A stretch of DNA of 64,000 nucleotides from assembly GCF_000331995.1 (NCBI RefSeq), contig NC_020134.1, forward strand, positions 1,463,465 through 1,527,464, in the 5' to 3' direction. This document shows, piece after piece, positions 45,509 to 54,946 of the stretch (positions are counted from its first letter, which is position 1; the number at the start of each line of letters is the position of its first letter). Both the position numbers and the translations under genes were made by a program. The notes below the pieces were generated by a model. That model made no database searches, was not told where the DNA came from, and saw only the letters and a program-made list of their open reading frames with translations. The DNA is from Thermoclostridium stercorarium subsp. stercorarium DSM 8532. GTDB taxonomy: Bacteria > Bacillota > Clostridia > DSM-8532.

Positions 45509-47692
45509 TTATTTGTTGTTTCTCGTTATTTCAAACACGTCAGGCACACGCCTTATGCGATTAATTATTTTTTCCAGCTGTTCGGTGTCGGTTATCTCCA
45601 CCGTTAAATTCATCACAGCCACATTGTCCTTTGTTGTTCTTGCATTAATCGCCTTAAGCGGCACTCCCGCATCACTTATGACATTTGTTATTTCAAGCAG
45701 TAAATGGGTTCTGTCATGGGCTTTTACCGCCAGCTCGGCCTGGTATGAAGCCGCCTTGCCCTTGTACCACTCAACTTCAATAAGCCTTTCATTGTCATTC
45801 AGGTTGCTCTGAATATTAATACAGTCTTTCCTGTGGACCGATACTCCCCTCCCTCTCGTGATATATCCCACGATTTCATCACCGGGTACAGGGTTACAGC
45901 ACCTTGAAAGCCTGACCAAGCAGTTTTCAATTCCTTTTACTATTACACCCGTTTCCGGTGCGGGACGCTCTTTTTGCTTTTTACTCAATTCTTTCTTTTT
46001 CTCTTCTTCAAGTAACTGTTTCTGTTCCTCCGGGGGGAGTGTCTTCCGGTATTCTTCCTTCAGTCTGGACACTGCCTTACCGCTGGAAATGGCATCCAGG
46101 CCTATCGCCAAGTACAGGTCGTCCATATCGTGGTAATTGTATTTTTTAAACGCAGCGGCAAAAATTTCGGGTTTTAAAATCTGCTGACTGCTGAGCCCCT
46201 GTTTTTTCAGCTCTTTTTCAAAAAGCTCTCTGCCTCGCGCAATGTTTTCGTCCCGCTTTTCCTTCTTGAACCACTGATTAATTTTATTTCTTGCCTGAGA
46301 GGTTTTTACCTTTTTCAGCCAGTCGCGGCTTGGTCCTTTGCTTGTAGCCGAAGTAATTATTTCAACAATGTCGCCGTTTTTAAGTTCATAATCAAGGCTT
46401 TCAATTCTCCCGTTAACTTTGGCGCCTATCATTCTGTTTCCTATATCACTGTGGATTGCATAGGCGAAATCTATAGGTGTTGAACCCGCTTTCAGACATT
46501 TAACATCGCCTTTCGGAGTAAAAACAAAAACTTCGTCCGTAAAAAGATCAATTTTAAGGTTTTCCATGAATTCATCGGGATCGGTGGTTTCTTTCTGCCA
46601 GTCCAGTAACTGCCTGAGCCATGCCAGTTTTTCACTCAAATCGTCATTCTGGCGTCCGCCTTCTTTATATTTCCAGTGCGCGGCTATACCAACTTCGGCT
46701 ATTCTGTGCATTTCCCATGTTCGGATCTGAACCTCAAACGGAATACCCTCAGGGCCTATTACCGTGGTGTGCAGTGACTGGTACATGTTGGGTTTAGGCA
46801 TCGATATATAATCCTTAAAACGACCCGGCATAGGCTTGTATAGTTCATGAACCAGTCCCAGAACGGCATAACAGTCCTTGACCGTATTTACGATAACGCG
46901 GATTGCGAACAGATCATAGATTTGGTCCAGCTCTTTGTGCTGTCGTTTCATTTTCATGTATATGCTGTACAAATGTTTGGGCCGCCCGTCAATATGGGCT
47001 TCAATCCCCATTTCCATGGCTTTTTCCGCAACGGTTTTCATTATGTTTTCTATATACTCTTCGCGTTCTTTGCGTTTTTTGGCTATTTTTTCTGCAAGGT
47101 CATAATATTCTTTTTCGTGAAGATATCTGAAGCTCAAGTCTTCCAGTTCCCACTTGACTTTATAGATTCCAAGACGGTGTGCAAGAGGAGCATAGATATC
47201 CAGAGTTTCCTGAGCTATCTCAATCTGCTTTTCCCGCGGCTTATACTTCAGCGTGCGCATATTGTGCAGCCTGTCTGCAAGTTTTATGATAATAACCCGG
47301 ATATCTTTCGACATTGCCAGAAACATTTTTCTCAAATTTTCGGCCTGGATTTCCTGCTTGTTGGTATATGGGATTTTGGCAAGCTTTGTGACCCCATCCA
47401 CAAGATTGGCAATTTCTTCACCAAAGTTTTTCAGCGTGTTCTCATAGGTAAACGAGCTGTCTTCCACCGTGTCATGCAGCATGCCTGCAACTACCGTAGC
47501 AGTATCCATTTCCATTTCAGCAAGAATATACGCCACCTGTAACGGGTGAATGACAAAAGGCTCCCCCGAACTCCTTTTCTGTCCTTCATGAGCTATACAG
47601 GCAAATTTATACGCTTTTTCTATAAGCCCCCAGTTATATTCCTTTCCGTTAGATTTAAGTTTTTCTATCAGCCTGTTATATTCCTCGAGCAT
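45509..47692 (-). CDS. relA: Bifunctional (p)ppGpp synthetase/hydrolase (Rel)
   Basis: Makes and degrades the stringent alarmone. The 727-residue long RSH protein has the hydrolase HD domain ([36 protein letters not shown]), synthetase domain ([59 protein letters not shown]), TGS domain ([20 protein letters not shown]), a conserved-Cys region ([18 protein letters not shown]) and a C-terminal ACT domain. Both active sites are intact, so a bifunctional Rel is likely. Start ATG 47692 (GGTGA upstream) gives the usual length; ATG 47713, overlapping the recJ stop, is also possible. Confidence 0.96.
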   Translation of the reverse strand: MLEEYNRLIEKLKSNGKEYNWGLIEKAYKFACIAHEGQKRSSGEPFVIHPLQVAYILAEMEMDTATVVAGMLHDTVEDSSFTYENTLKNFGEEIANLVDGVTKLAKIPYTNKQEIQAENLRKMFLAMSKDIRVIIIKLADRLHNMRTLKYKPREKQIEIAQETLDIYAPLAHRLGIYKVKWELEDLSFRYLHEKEYYDLAEKIAKKRKEREEYIENIMKTVAEKAMEMGIEAHIDGRPKHLYSIYMKMKRQHKELDQIYDLFAIRVIVNTVKDCYAVLGLVHELYKPMPGRFKDYISMPKPNMYQSLHTTVIGPEGIPFEVQIRTWEMHRIAEVGIAAHWKYKEGGRQNDDLSEKLAWLRQLLDWQKETTDPDEFMENLKIDLFTDEVFVFTPKGDVKCLKAGSTPIDFAYAIHSDIGNRMIGAKVNGRIESLDYELKNGDIVEIITSATSKGPSRDWLKKVKTSQARNKINQWFKKEKRDENIARGRELFEKELKKQGLSSQQILKPEIFAAAFKKYNYHDMDDLYLAIGLDAISSGKAVSRLKEEYRKTLPPEEQKQLLEEEKKKELSKKQKERPAPETGVIVKGIENCLVRLSRCCNPVPGDEIVGYITRGRGVSVHRKDCINIQSNLNDNERLIEVEWYKGKAASYQAELAVKAHDRTHLLLEITNVISDAGVPLKAINARTTKDNVAVMNLTVEITDTEQLEKIINRIRRVPDVFEITRNNK

Positions 47693-47702
47693 CAAATCAC
47701 CG

Positions 47703-49877
47703 TCATTTTTCATAAGCATCAGCCAAACTGTGCAAAAAAGAATAAATTTTTGAACTTTCAAGTGATGCTTTGCCGTTAACGTCAGCAATGTCTATCACAT
47801 AATTGCCGTTTCCCGCATAAGAATACCTGATTATGTTAAGTTCATTTAAAATAAGTATACCTGAAATAACCTTGAAATAGTTCATCTTCACCGTGCCGTT
47901 ATCCATACAGCAAGCGATTTCAAATAACTGACTTCTTGTATATGTACGGCTTCCGGTTTTCTGAAAATACCTGTAAAGTACAGCCAGTTCCTGTCGTGAA
48001 AGCGCTATGTCGTCGCAGTTTACCAGATGATTATTGATACTATTATAAATCCAATTCGGGTCAATATCAAGCGTTTCAACCTTTTCGGACGCTTTAAGAA
48101 GAATTCTGTTTTTTTCCAGAAGTTTTTCGGGCATCCTGACATATTTTACAATAATTTCGGCATTTTTTCTTCCCATATATTCATTAATGCCGACTTCAAA
48201 AATTACGTCGATTTTACCGTTTTTTCTTATAAATTGTTCCAGACAGCCCATTTTGAACGCCACTGCAGAAATCGGGTTTTGGTTCGTCCCAAGCAAAAGT
48301 TTCAAATGGCTTTGGTCGGCACCTATCCGCATTACTTCAAGCACATTGACTTCCCTTAGCCTGAACAGAGGAGACGGGTTTCCCTCACCAAAAGGAGCCA
48401 TTGCCATTAAATACTGCGCCGAATTTATGTTTATTTCTTCTACCGATGCATCTGCATCAACCTTAAGCCTGGGCAACATGGGCGAATCAGCCAGAACCTC
48501 GTCGGCGAATTCATTTATTTTCGCGCAAAACCTGTTTATATCTGATTTTTTTATAGTAAGCCCGCCCGCCTTTTCATGGCCTCCGTATCTCACAAGCAAA
48601 TCACGGCAATATTCCATGGCGTCATAAATATTAAATCCGTCAATGCTTCTCGCAGACCCAACGGCTTCATCATTAAAAACCGACAATACGAAACATGGTT
48701 TATAATACCGCTCCACCAGCATTGACGCTACAATACCGATTACACCCTTATGCCAGTTTTCTCCGCTTACCACAATAACCTTCCGTTTTATATATTCCGG
48801 ATCACTTTCTATAATTTCCACGGCCTTCTGGTAAATTTCGTTCTGTATTTTCTGCCTTGTGTAATTGTCATTATGCAATTGCCTTGCCAGTTCTTCGCAG
48901 TAAAACAAATCGGAGGAAGTCAAAAGCTTTACGGCCCTTGTGGCATCTCCCATTCTTCCTGCGGCATTTATCCTGGGAGCAATAATAAATGCCAGCTTAT
49001 ACGCATCCACACTTGCATTGCCGATTTCCACAACATTCAGCAATGCCTGTATTCCCGGGTTTGGACATTTTTTTATCTTTTTCAGACCAATATTGACAAT
49101 GACACGGTTTTCCCCGGTAAGTTCCACTATATCTGCGACAGTGCCGAGACATGCCAAATCTATGTAATTAAAATATACATTGCCAAGATTCAACCTGTTA
49201 CATAACGCCTGTACAAGCTTGAAAGCGATACCCGCGCCGCACAGCTTGTCGAACGGATATATGCTGTCTGGCAGATGGGGATTTATCAAAGCCAGGACAT
49301 CCGGCAGATTTTCAATATCAGGCTGATGATGGTCTGTAATAATTATGTCCATTTTTCTGCCCGCCAAAGCAAGATTTTCCTTTATCTGTTCAATCCTGTC
49401 CTTAGCTGTAACCCCGCAATCCACCGTAATCATAAGGTCAAAGTGATGCTCGGAAAGATACCCGACCGCAGCCTCGGATATGCCATAGCCTTCGTCAATA
49501 CGATCAGGAATATAGTAAGAAACATCAAAGCCGAGCGAGCTAAGAAACAAATACATGATTGCCGTTGCGGTAATTCCGTCGACGTCATAGTCACCGTATA
49601 TCAGTACTTTTTCATTAAGTTCCTTTGCCTCCAATATTCGGTTTACCGCTTTCTCCATATCAGGCAAAAGCATCGGGTCGTATAAATTCCCCGCTGAAGG
49701 CTTAAGAAAATTCATTATGGCTTCCGGATCGGTCAACCCACGTTCTACCAGTACTTTCACAAGAATGGTCGGGAGCTTTAAACTTTCCGACAACTGCCTT
49801 ACAAGCACGGGATCAGGTTGCCCCACTTCCCATATGGCTTCATTTCCAAGAAAAAAATCATCTAACATAAATATCAT
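47703..49877 (-). CDS. recJ: Single-stranded-DNA-specific exonuclease RecJ
   Basis: A 5'-3' exonuclease of the DHH family. The 724-residue protein shows IYGDYDVDGITATAIMYLFL, MITVDCGVTAKDRI, IIITDHHQPDIENLPD (DHH motif), CGAGIAFKLVQALC, and the DHHA1 domain with VRYGGHEKAGGLTIKK. The tail (about residues 600-724) is a clostridial-type helical extension with a winged-helix look, longer than in E. coli RecJ (577 residues). It overlaps or abuts rel. Confidence 0.95.
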   Translation of the reverse strand: MIFMLDDFFLGNEAIWEVGQPDPVLVRQLSESLKLPTILVKVLVERGLTDPEAIMNFLKPSAGNLYDPMLLPDMEKAVNRILEAKELNEKVLIYGDYDVDGITATAIMYLFLSSLGFDVSYYIPDRIDEGYGISEAAVGYLSEHHFDLMITVDCGVTAKDRIEQIKENLALAGRKMDIIITDHHQPDIENLPDVLALINPHLPDSIYPFDKLCGAGIAFKLVQALCNRLNLGNVYFNYIDLACLGTVADIVELTGENRVIVNIGLKKIKKCPNPGIQALLNVVEIGNASVDAYKLAFIIAPRINAAGRMGDATRAVKLLTSSDLFYCEELARQLHNDNYTRQKIQNEIYQKAVEIIESDPEYIKRKVIVVSGENWHKGVIGIVASMLVERYYKPCFVLSVFNDEAVGSARSIDGFNIYDAMEYCRDLLVRYGGHEKAGGLTIKKSDINRFCAKINEFADEVLADSPMLPRLKVDADASVEEININSAQYLMAMAPFGEGNPSPLFRLREVNVLEVMRIGADQSHLKLLLGTNQNPISAVAFKMGCLEQFIRKNGKIDVIFEVGINEYMGRKNAEIIVKYVRMPEKLLEKNRILLKASEKVETLDIDPNWIYNSINNHLVNCDDIALSRQELAVLYRYFQKTGSRTYTRSQLFEIACCMDNGTVKMNYFKVISGILILNELNIIRYSYAGNGNYVIDIADVNGKASLESSKIYSFLHSLADAYEK

Positions 49878-49910
49878 GTTTCTTTTCCGTTCTTTTCCGA
49901 AGTAGTTTAA

Positions 49911-49931
49911 AAAGGCAGAGAAACTGCCTTT
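49911..49931 (-). terminator. Second terminator-like hairpin after rpsU
   Basis: AAAGGCAG / CTGCCTTT with loop AGAAA; the minus strand continues TTTTTAAAC. It lies between the rpsU-side terminator and recJ, so it may back up the first one. Confidence 0.55.
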
Positions 49932-49954
49932 ACATGAAAATAAAAACTTATAAA

Positions 49955-49980
49955 AAGCCCGAAGGCTTATCTTCGGGCTT
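49955..49980 (-). terminator. Terminator of the rpsU transcript
   Basis: AAGCCCGAAG (49955-49964) pairs with CTTCGGGCTT (49971-49980), followed by TTTTTATAAG on the minus strand. Confidence 0.9.
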
Positions 49981-49982
49981 GT

Positions 49983-50069
49983 TTATCCACAGCATTTTTC
50001 TGTAGGATTTACATACTTTTTGGTTTTAATCATCGCAGCCTTACAGGAATAACCACACCATGCACTCAT
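49983..50069 (-). CDS. Candidate 28-residue Cys-rich peptide downstream of rpsU
   Basis: A 28-codon frame starting MSAWCGYSCKAAMIKTKKYV and ending with a Cys-Cys-Gly. Four cysteines (positions 5, 9, 26, 27), five lysines and two aromatic residues near the N-terminus. The ATG at 50069 has GAAGGG nine bases upstream, and its stop lies two bases before the strong terminator at 49955-49980, so the rpsU transcript must carry it. The frame stays open upstream past the rpsU stop with no other start codon. It is too short for statistical proof; an expressed peptide, for example metal-binding or modified, is inference. Confidence 0.45.
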   Translation of the reverse strand: MSAWCGYSCKAAMIKTKKYVNPTEKCCG

Positions 50070-50113
50070 GGCGATTAACCCTTCAGGCAGGCTGCAACTG
50101 AAATATTTTTCCG

Positions 50114-50290
50114 CTATTTCGATTTTCTCTTTCTTGCAGCTTCAGATTTCTTTTTACGTCTTACACTGGGCTTAACGTAATGCTCTCTTTTTCTGACCTC
50201 TGCAAGTACACCTGCTTTCGCGCATTGCCGCTTAAACCTTCTCAGTGCACTGTCCAGGGATTCATTTTCTCTTACTATTACTTCTGACAC
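50114..50290 (-). CDS. rpsU: 30S ribosomal protein S21
   Basis: A 58-residue basic protein with [40 protein letters not shown] and a Lys/Arg tail [17 protein letters not shown], typical of S21. GTG 50290 with GGGAGG seven bases upstream is chosen; a longer frame to 50377 has no ribosome site and gives an untypical N-terminus. It has its own strong promoter. Confidence 0.97.
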   Translation of the reverse strand: MSEVIVRENESLDSALRRFKRQCAKAGVLAEVRKREHYVKPSVRRKKKSEAARKRKSK

Positions 50291-50385
50291 GTTCTTCCCT
50301 CCCCTCTTCTGTATCGTACAGTCGTGCCGGGGAATTATTCCATCGAGCAGGTAAATTTCTTTTCCTGCCTGAAGCACTTAAGATT

Positions 50386-50415
50386 ATTATATAATAAGGC
50401 TTAAAACCGCGTCAA
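50386..50415 (-). promoter_or_regulatory. rpsU promoter
   Basis: Minus-strand -35 TTGACG (50410-50415) and consensus -10 TATAAT (50386-50391), spacer 18 bases; starts just after the HIT gene stop and gives a leader of about 90 bases. Confidence 0.75.
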
Positions 50416-50430
50416 TATTTTTCTGGCGCG

Positions 50431-50775
50431 TCAGACCATTTTCTCACCGAAAACCGTTCCGCCAAGTACATGGTAATGAAGATGCGGTACCGTCTGACCG
50501 CCGTTTTTGCCGCAGTTTACCACAACCCTGTATCCTTCTTTATTGATCCCCAGGATTTTTGTGGTCTCAAGTATTGCCGCATGTATCTTCCCTACCACAT
50601 CGATATTCTCATGGTTCAATGCTTCAAGGCTTTCAATGTGAACCTTCGGTACAACAAGTACATGGACAGGCGCTGCCGGATTAATATCCCTGAAAACAAT
50701 TACGTCATCGTTTTCATATACCTTACTGGATGGTATTTCCCCGTTTATTATTTTACAAAATACACAATCCGACAT
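50431..50775 (-). CDS. HIT-family nucleotide-binding hydrolase
   Basis: A 114-residue histidine-triad protein of the HinT type. CVFCKIINGEIPSSKVYEND at the N-terminus, DINPAAPVHVLVVPKVHIES and the triad HLHYHVLGG are visible. HinT-like enzymes hydrolyse nucleoside phosphoramidates such as aminoacyl-AMP. It lies 53 bases downstream of alaS with an AGGAGGAG ribosome site. Confidence 0.95.
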   Translation of the reverse strand: MSDCVFCKIINGEIPSSKVYENDDVIVFRDINPAAPVHVLVVPKVHIESLEALNHENIDVVGKIHAAILETTKILGINKEGYRVVVNCGKNGGQTVPHLHYHVLGGTVFGEKMV

Positions 50776-50828
50776 CGGTATCTCCTCCTAAAATAATTTA
50801 TTCAGGCAAAGTAAGAAATTCAGGCGGT

Positions 50829-53468
50829 TTACCCAAGCTGCTCCTTAATTTTCGCAACAGCAATTTTTACTGCATTATCAATGCCATTAACATCCTTACC
50901 TCCGGCCTGAGCCATGTCTGGCCTTCCGCCGCCGCCACCGCCTGCGGCTTTCGCTGCTTCACTTATAATCTTACCACAGTGTATTCCTCTGCTAACCGCG
51001 TCTTTCGTAGCCGATACAACCAGGCTTACCTTGCCGTCAAATCCTGAAGCAAGTACAACAACAGAAGCTCCCAGTTTGTTTTTCAGTGTATCAGCCATGT
51101 TTCTGAGTGCAGTCATGTCAAGCTGATCCAGCCTTGCAGCAAGTACCTTTACACCAGAAACATCTTCTGCTTTGTTCAGCAAATCATTAACCGACTGATT
51201 TGCCAACTTGTCCTTGATAGAGTTAAGCTCCTTCTGTAAATTCTTGATTTCTTCCACCAAATTATTAACCTTAAAAGGTGTGTCATCAGGAGTCGATTTA
51301 ACTATCTCAGCTACTTTTCTTAACGTCCTTTCCTTGTTTTTGTACCACGAAATAGCACCGGTACCTGTGAGTGCTTCAATTCTCCTTACTCCCGACGCAA
51401 TGCCGCTTTCGCCAATAATCTTGATGAGGCCTGCTTCTCCCGATGAACTGATATGCGTGCCGCCGCATAATTCCATACTGTAGTCCCCGACCGAAACAAC
51501 CCGGACAATGTCGCCGTACTTTTCCCCGAACAATGCGGTCGCACCTGCTTTTTTCGCTTCTTCAAGGGGCATTTCGCGTACTGTAACAGGATAATTGGAA
51601 AGAATTACACTGTTTACCTCACTTTCCACGGCTTCAATTTGCTCCTCTGTAAGCGGTGAAAAATGGGTAAAGTCAAACCTCAGCCTGTCGGGTGCAACCA
51701 AGGAACCTGCCTGATGCACATGATCCCCCAGAATCTTTTTCAGCGCCCTGTGAAGTATATGGGTTGTGGTATGATTCCTTGCGGTGCACTTTCTTCTTTC
51801 AATGTCCACTTTTGCAATTACCCTGTCATTAACCTGCACCATTCCCGATTCTATTTTCCCGTAATGCAGGTATTTCCCGTCCGATGTCTTCTTGCAGTCG
51901 TTAACCGTCATCTTAAAATTATCGCCGGTTATAACACCGGTATCGCCTACCTGACCACCGCTTTCAGCATAAAACGGAGTTCTGTCGAGAACAACGGCAA
52001 CCTCGTCGTCCATCTGTGCATTTTCCACAAGCTTTCCATCAAGGACAATGAACCTGACAGTCGCTTCTGTTTCATATTCATTATAACCTGTAAATTCAGT
52101 GACGACAGATTTATATCCCCCGCTGAACAGATCCTTTTCCCATGCAGAATTTTCTTTTTTCAGACGGGCCTCACGAGCTTTTTCCTTCTGTTTTCTCATT
52201 TCCTCGTGGAAACCGTTCTCGTCTATTTTCATGGAATGTTCCTGGGCTATTTCGCGTGTAAGGTCAACGGGAAAACCATAGGTGTCATGGAGTTTGAAAA
52301 CCATACTGCCGCTTATTGTATCACTGCCCTGACGCTTTAATTCGTCTACATATTCTTCCAGTATATTCATGCCCTGATCTATTGTATTGTAGAATTTTTC
52401 TTCTTCAATGGATATTACCTTTTTTATATAATCCCGCTTTTCATCCATGTGCGGGTAAGCTCCCATTGAAACGTTAATAACGGTTTCCGCAAGCTCTGAA
52501 AGGAAAGCGTCTTTAATGCCAAGCAGCCTTCCATGTCTTGCCGCCCGGCGGATAAGCCTTCTTAAAACATAGCCTCTTCCTTCGTTCGAAGGCAGTACAC
52601 CGTCGGATACCAGCATCGAAGACCCTCTTATATGGTCTGTTATGACCCGTATTGACACATCCTTTTTATAATCCTCGCCGTACCTAACCCCTGCTATGCG
52701 GCATACATGGTCCAGCACCGTCCGAACGGTATCAACCTCAAAAATGTTGTCCACGCCCTGAACAACACACGCCAGTCTTTCCAGTCCCATACCCGTATCG
52801 ATATTCTTTTGCTTCAGAGGCAAATACGTCCCGTCCTCCTGACGGTCAAACTGCGAAAACACAAGATTCCAAACCTCAATAAAACGGTCGCAGTCACAGC
52901 CTACAGTGCATGTTTCCTTGCCGCATCCTTTATCCTTTCCGCGATCAAAATATATTTCAGAACACGGACCGCACGGACCCGTTCCATGTTCCCAGAAATT
53001 ATCCTCTTTGCCCATCCTGAAAATTTTCTCTTTTGGAAGACCCACTACCTTGTTCCATATGTCAAAAGCTTCGTCATCTTCAAAATATACTGAAACGTAA
53101 AGCCTTTCTTCCGGAATCCCGAGAACTTCGGTAAAGAATTCCCACGCCCACGTAATTGCTTCTTTCTTAAAATAATCACCAAAGGAAAAATTACCAAGCA
53201 TTTCAAAAAACGTAGCATGCCGTGATGTCTTTCCCACATTGTCAATATCAGGCGTGCGGATACATTTCTGACATGTGGTAACCCTGCGTGACGGCGGAAT
53301 TTTCTGACCGGTAAAATATGGCTTCAATGGCGTCATTCCCGCATTAATCAACAAAACACTCGGGTCATTTTCGGGTACCAAAGAAAAACTGGGTAACCTC
53401 AGATGGCCTTTGCTTTCAAAAAAGGACAGATATTTTTCTCTTAACTCATTCAAACCAAATTTCTGCAT
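50829..53468 (-). CDS. alaS: Alanyl-tRNA synthetase
   Basis: A class II synthetase of 879 residues. Catalytic domain: LREKYLSFFESKGHLRLPSF, NAGMTPLKPYFTGQKIPPSR, ATFFEMLGNFSFGDYFKKEA, and GMGLERLACVVQG. Editing domain: NHTTTHILHRALKKILGDHV and SMELCGGTHISSSGEAGLI with zinc-ligand His and Cys. A C-terminal C-Ala domain with GGGGGGRPDMAQAGGKD. Full length and intact. Promoter and leader at 53469-53645. Confidence 0.98.
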   Translation of the reverse strand: MQKFGLNELREKYLSFFESKGHLRLPSFSLVPENDPSVLLINAGMTPLKPYFTGQKIPPSRRVTTCQKCIRTPDIDNVGKTSRHATFFEMLGNFSFGDYFKKEAITWAWEFFTEVLGIPEERLYVSVYFEDDEAFDIWNKVVGLPKEKIFRMGKEDNFWEHGTGPCGPCSEIYFDRGKDKGCGKETCTVGCDCDRFIEVWNLVFSQFDRQEDGTYLPLKQKNIDTGMGLERLACVVQGVDNIFEVDTVRTVLDHVCRIAGVRYGEDYKKDVSIRVITDHIRGSSMLVSDGVLPSNEGRGYVLRRLIRRAARHGRLLGIKDAFLSELAETVINVSMGAYPHMDEKRDYIKKVISIEEEKFYNTIDQGMNILEEYVDELKRQGSDTISGSMVFKLHDTYGFPVDLTREIAQEHSMKIDENGFHEEMRKQKEKAREARLKKENSAWEKDLFSGGYKSVVTEFTGYNEYETEATVRFIVLDGKLVENAQMDDEVAVVLDRTPFYAESGGQVGDTGVITGDNFKMTVNDCKKTSDGKYLHYGKIESGMVQVNDRVIAKVDIERRKCTARNHTTTHILHRALKKILGDHVHQAGSLVAPDRLRFDFTHFSPLTEEQIEAVESEVNSVILSNYPVTVREMPLEEAKKAGATALFGEKYGDIVRVVSVGDYSMELCGGTHISSSGEAGLIKIIGESGIASGVRRIEALTGTGAISWYKNKERTLRKVAEIVKSTPDDTPFKVNNLVEEIKNLQKELNSIKDKLANQSVNDLLNKAEDVSGVKVLAARLDQLDMTALRNMADTLKNKLGASVVVLASGFDGKVSLVVSATKDAVSRGIHCGKIISEAAKAAGGGGGGRPDMAQAGGKDVNGIDNAVKIAVAKIKEQLG

Positions 53469-53884
53469 GCTGAACCCTCGCTTTAGTTCTTTTTGTATTT
53501 TTCCCTACCTGTAAATATTATTAATGTCTTCAGCCATGCCGGTTAAAATCCCGACCATGAGTGAAGACCGGAGTTTATTAGTCAACATATTTTTCTTTTT
53601 GCTTAATCTTAATAAAGTATACTAAAACCGACAGAATTGCGTCAAGTAAGTTATGCTTTTTCCACATCCAAAACCTTCTTTGCGGCATTTTTCCGAAACC
53701 ATCACGCAATACAATGAGGACAGAGCACTTTTTTGTCAGCGTCACAGGTTACATAATCAGATATGATCATTCAGCATCCACACACAGGATTTTGCAATCG
53801 CTGCCTGTGTTTTAAGCTCTGGCAAACTGTGCCCGCCTTTATTGATCAACGGTATTTTATTATCACATTTGCAGTCGGGAAAGA
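53469..53884. other. alaS leader and non-coding gap downstream of prs
   Basis: Near alaS (minus strand) the leader holds a hairpin with outer arms GTCTTCA (53526-53532) and TGAAGAC (53562-53568) and an inner GTCGG/CCGGC stem. No T-box or terminator motif is present. From 53646 to 53884 no gene is supported; short frames with a CPHC-type motif are interrupted by stops. A hairpin ACACAGG/CCTGTGT lies near 53780-53815. Confidence 0.5.
53616..53645 (-). promoter_or_regulatory. alaS promoter
   Basis: Minus-strand -35 TTGACG (53640-53645) and -10 TATACT (53616-53621) with an 18-base spacer; leader about 140 bases. Confidence 0.7.
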
Positions 53885-54841
53885 TTATATATTGTCAAAC
53901 AGCCGGCTCAATGACTCCCTGTTATGAATAATTTTCACCGCCTCTGCAAAAAGTGGCGCGACAGATACCACCTTTATCTTTGGATGCCCGGAAACCATCG
54001 GATTTTCTACGGTGTCGGTTACTATCAGCTCTTCAATATCGCTTTCTTCCAGTGCCTTAAGCCCCTTTTCCCGTAAAAGTGCATGGGTTACGCATGCATA
54101 TATTTTTTCAGCACCGTTTTCCTTTAATGCCCGCGCCGTATCTATCAGCGTTCCGCAGGAAATGGTAAAATCATCGACGATTATTGCATTTTTTCCTTTA
54201 ACATCCCCGATAATCTCAAGAACTTGCGCCTTTTCGTTATGATCGGTGCGTATTTTGTCACCTATGGCCACAGGAGCCTTAAGGATTGTGGCAATTTTTC
54301 TCGCGTTCTTAGCAAAGCCGGCATCGGGAGACACCACGACTGTGTTCTCAATGTTTTTTGATTTGATGTATTCACATAAAATCGGAAATCCGTACAAGTG
54401 ATCGACGGGTTTTTTGAAAAAACCCTGGATTTGCGGACTGTGAAGATCCATTGTCACAATCCGGTCAACTCCCGTTATTTCAAGGCAATCAGCACAGACC
54501 CTTGCTCTGATTGAAACTCTCGGTTCATCCTTCTTGTCTCCCTTTGCATAACTGAAATATGGGATAATCGCCGTTACCGAAGCGGCACTGGAACGCTTGA
54601 ACGCGTCAATCCAGAACAGAAGTTCCATGAAATCGTCATTCGGATTTAAGCCAATGGTTTGGACAATGTACACATCCTTATCCCTGACTTTTTCGAGGAT
54701 CTTTACGAAAGTATTGCCCTCTGAGAACTTTATTGCCTGGGATTTTCCAAGTTCGGTTCCCAGATATTTACACATTTTTTCTGCGAAGTTTATGCTTGAA
54801 CTCCCGGCAAATATTTTAATCTCCGTTTCATCACCGGGCAT
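53885..54841 (-). CDS. Ribose-phosphate pyrophosphokinase-like protein, divergent
   Basis: A 318-residue PRPP synthetase homologue. Family features: IKIFAGSSSINFAEKMCKYL, FSEGNTFVKILEKVRDKDVY, IIPYFSYAKGDKKDEPR, ITGVDRIVTMDLHSPQIQGF and VVVSPDAGFAKNARKIA. Two loops differ from the usual enzyme: the PP-loop has GDKKDEPR rather than RQDRK, and the ribose-5-phosphate loop is VDDFTISCGTLIDTA where DDxxDTGGT is expected. It may be an alternative PRPP synthetase or a regulatory homologue. ATG 54841 has AGGGGA upstream; GTG-region start at 54859 is rejected. Confidence 0.85.
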   Translation of the reverse strand: MPGDETEIKIFAGSSSINFAEKMCKYLGTELGKSQAIKFSEGNTFVKILEKVRDKDVYIVQTIGLNPNDDFMELLFWIDAFKRSSAASVTAIIPYFSYAKGDKKDEPRVSIRARVCADCLEITGVDRIVTMDLHSPQIQGFFKKPVDHLYGFPILCEYIKSKNIENTVVVSPDAGFAKNARKIATILKAPVAIGDKIRTDHNEKAQVLEIIGDVKGKNAIIVDDFTISCGTLIDTARALKENGAEKIYACVTHALLREKGLKALEESDIEELIVTDTVENPMVSGHPKIKVVSVAPLFAEAVKIIHNRESLSRLFDNI

Positions 54842-54901
54842 AGCCAATTCCCCTTTCACAAATTATCAATCTGTATACGGCAATTTCATGATATTACAAA
54901 A

Positions 54902-54931
54902 ATTACAGCCTTTCAATGTAAAAAACGTCAA
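54902..54931 (-). promoter_or_regulatory. Promoter of the prs-like gene
   Basis: Minus-strand -35 TTGACG (54926-54931) and -10 TGTAAT (54902-54907), spacer 18 bases, about 60 bases before the start. Confidence 0.6.
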
Positions 54932-54946
54932 AAGCCCAAAATTTAC

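Noticed and set aside
46847-47542. 231-codon plus-strand frame inside rel
   Set aside because: Lies antisense to the well-conserved Rel synthetase/hydrolase domains; low-complexity Phe/Ile/Cys composition typical of antisense frames and no ribosome site.
53469-53615. T-box riboswitch before alaS
   Set aside because: No AGGGTGG T-box core, no specifier-loop arrangement and no terminator/antiterminator pair were seen.
53646-53884. Possible zinc-ribbon peptide (CPHC motif) or decayed gene between prs and alaS
   Set aside because: The minus-strand frames are interrupted by stops after about 20 codons and none has a ribosome site; too little to call even a pseudogene.
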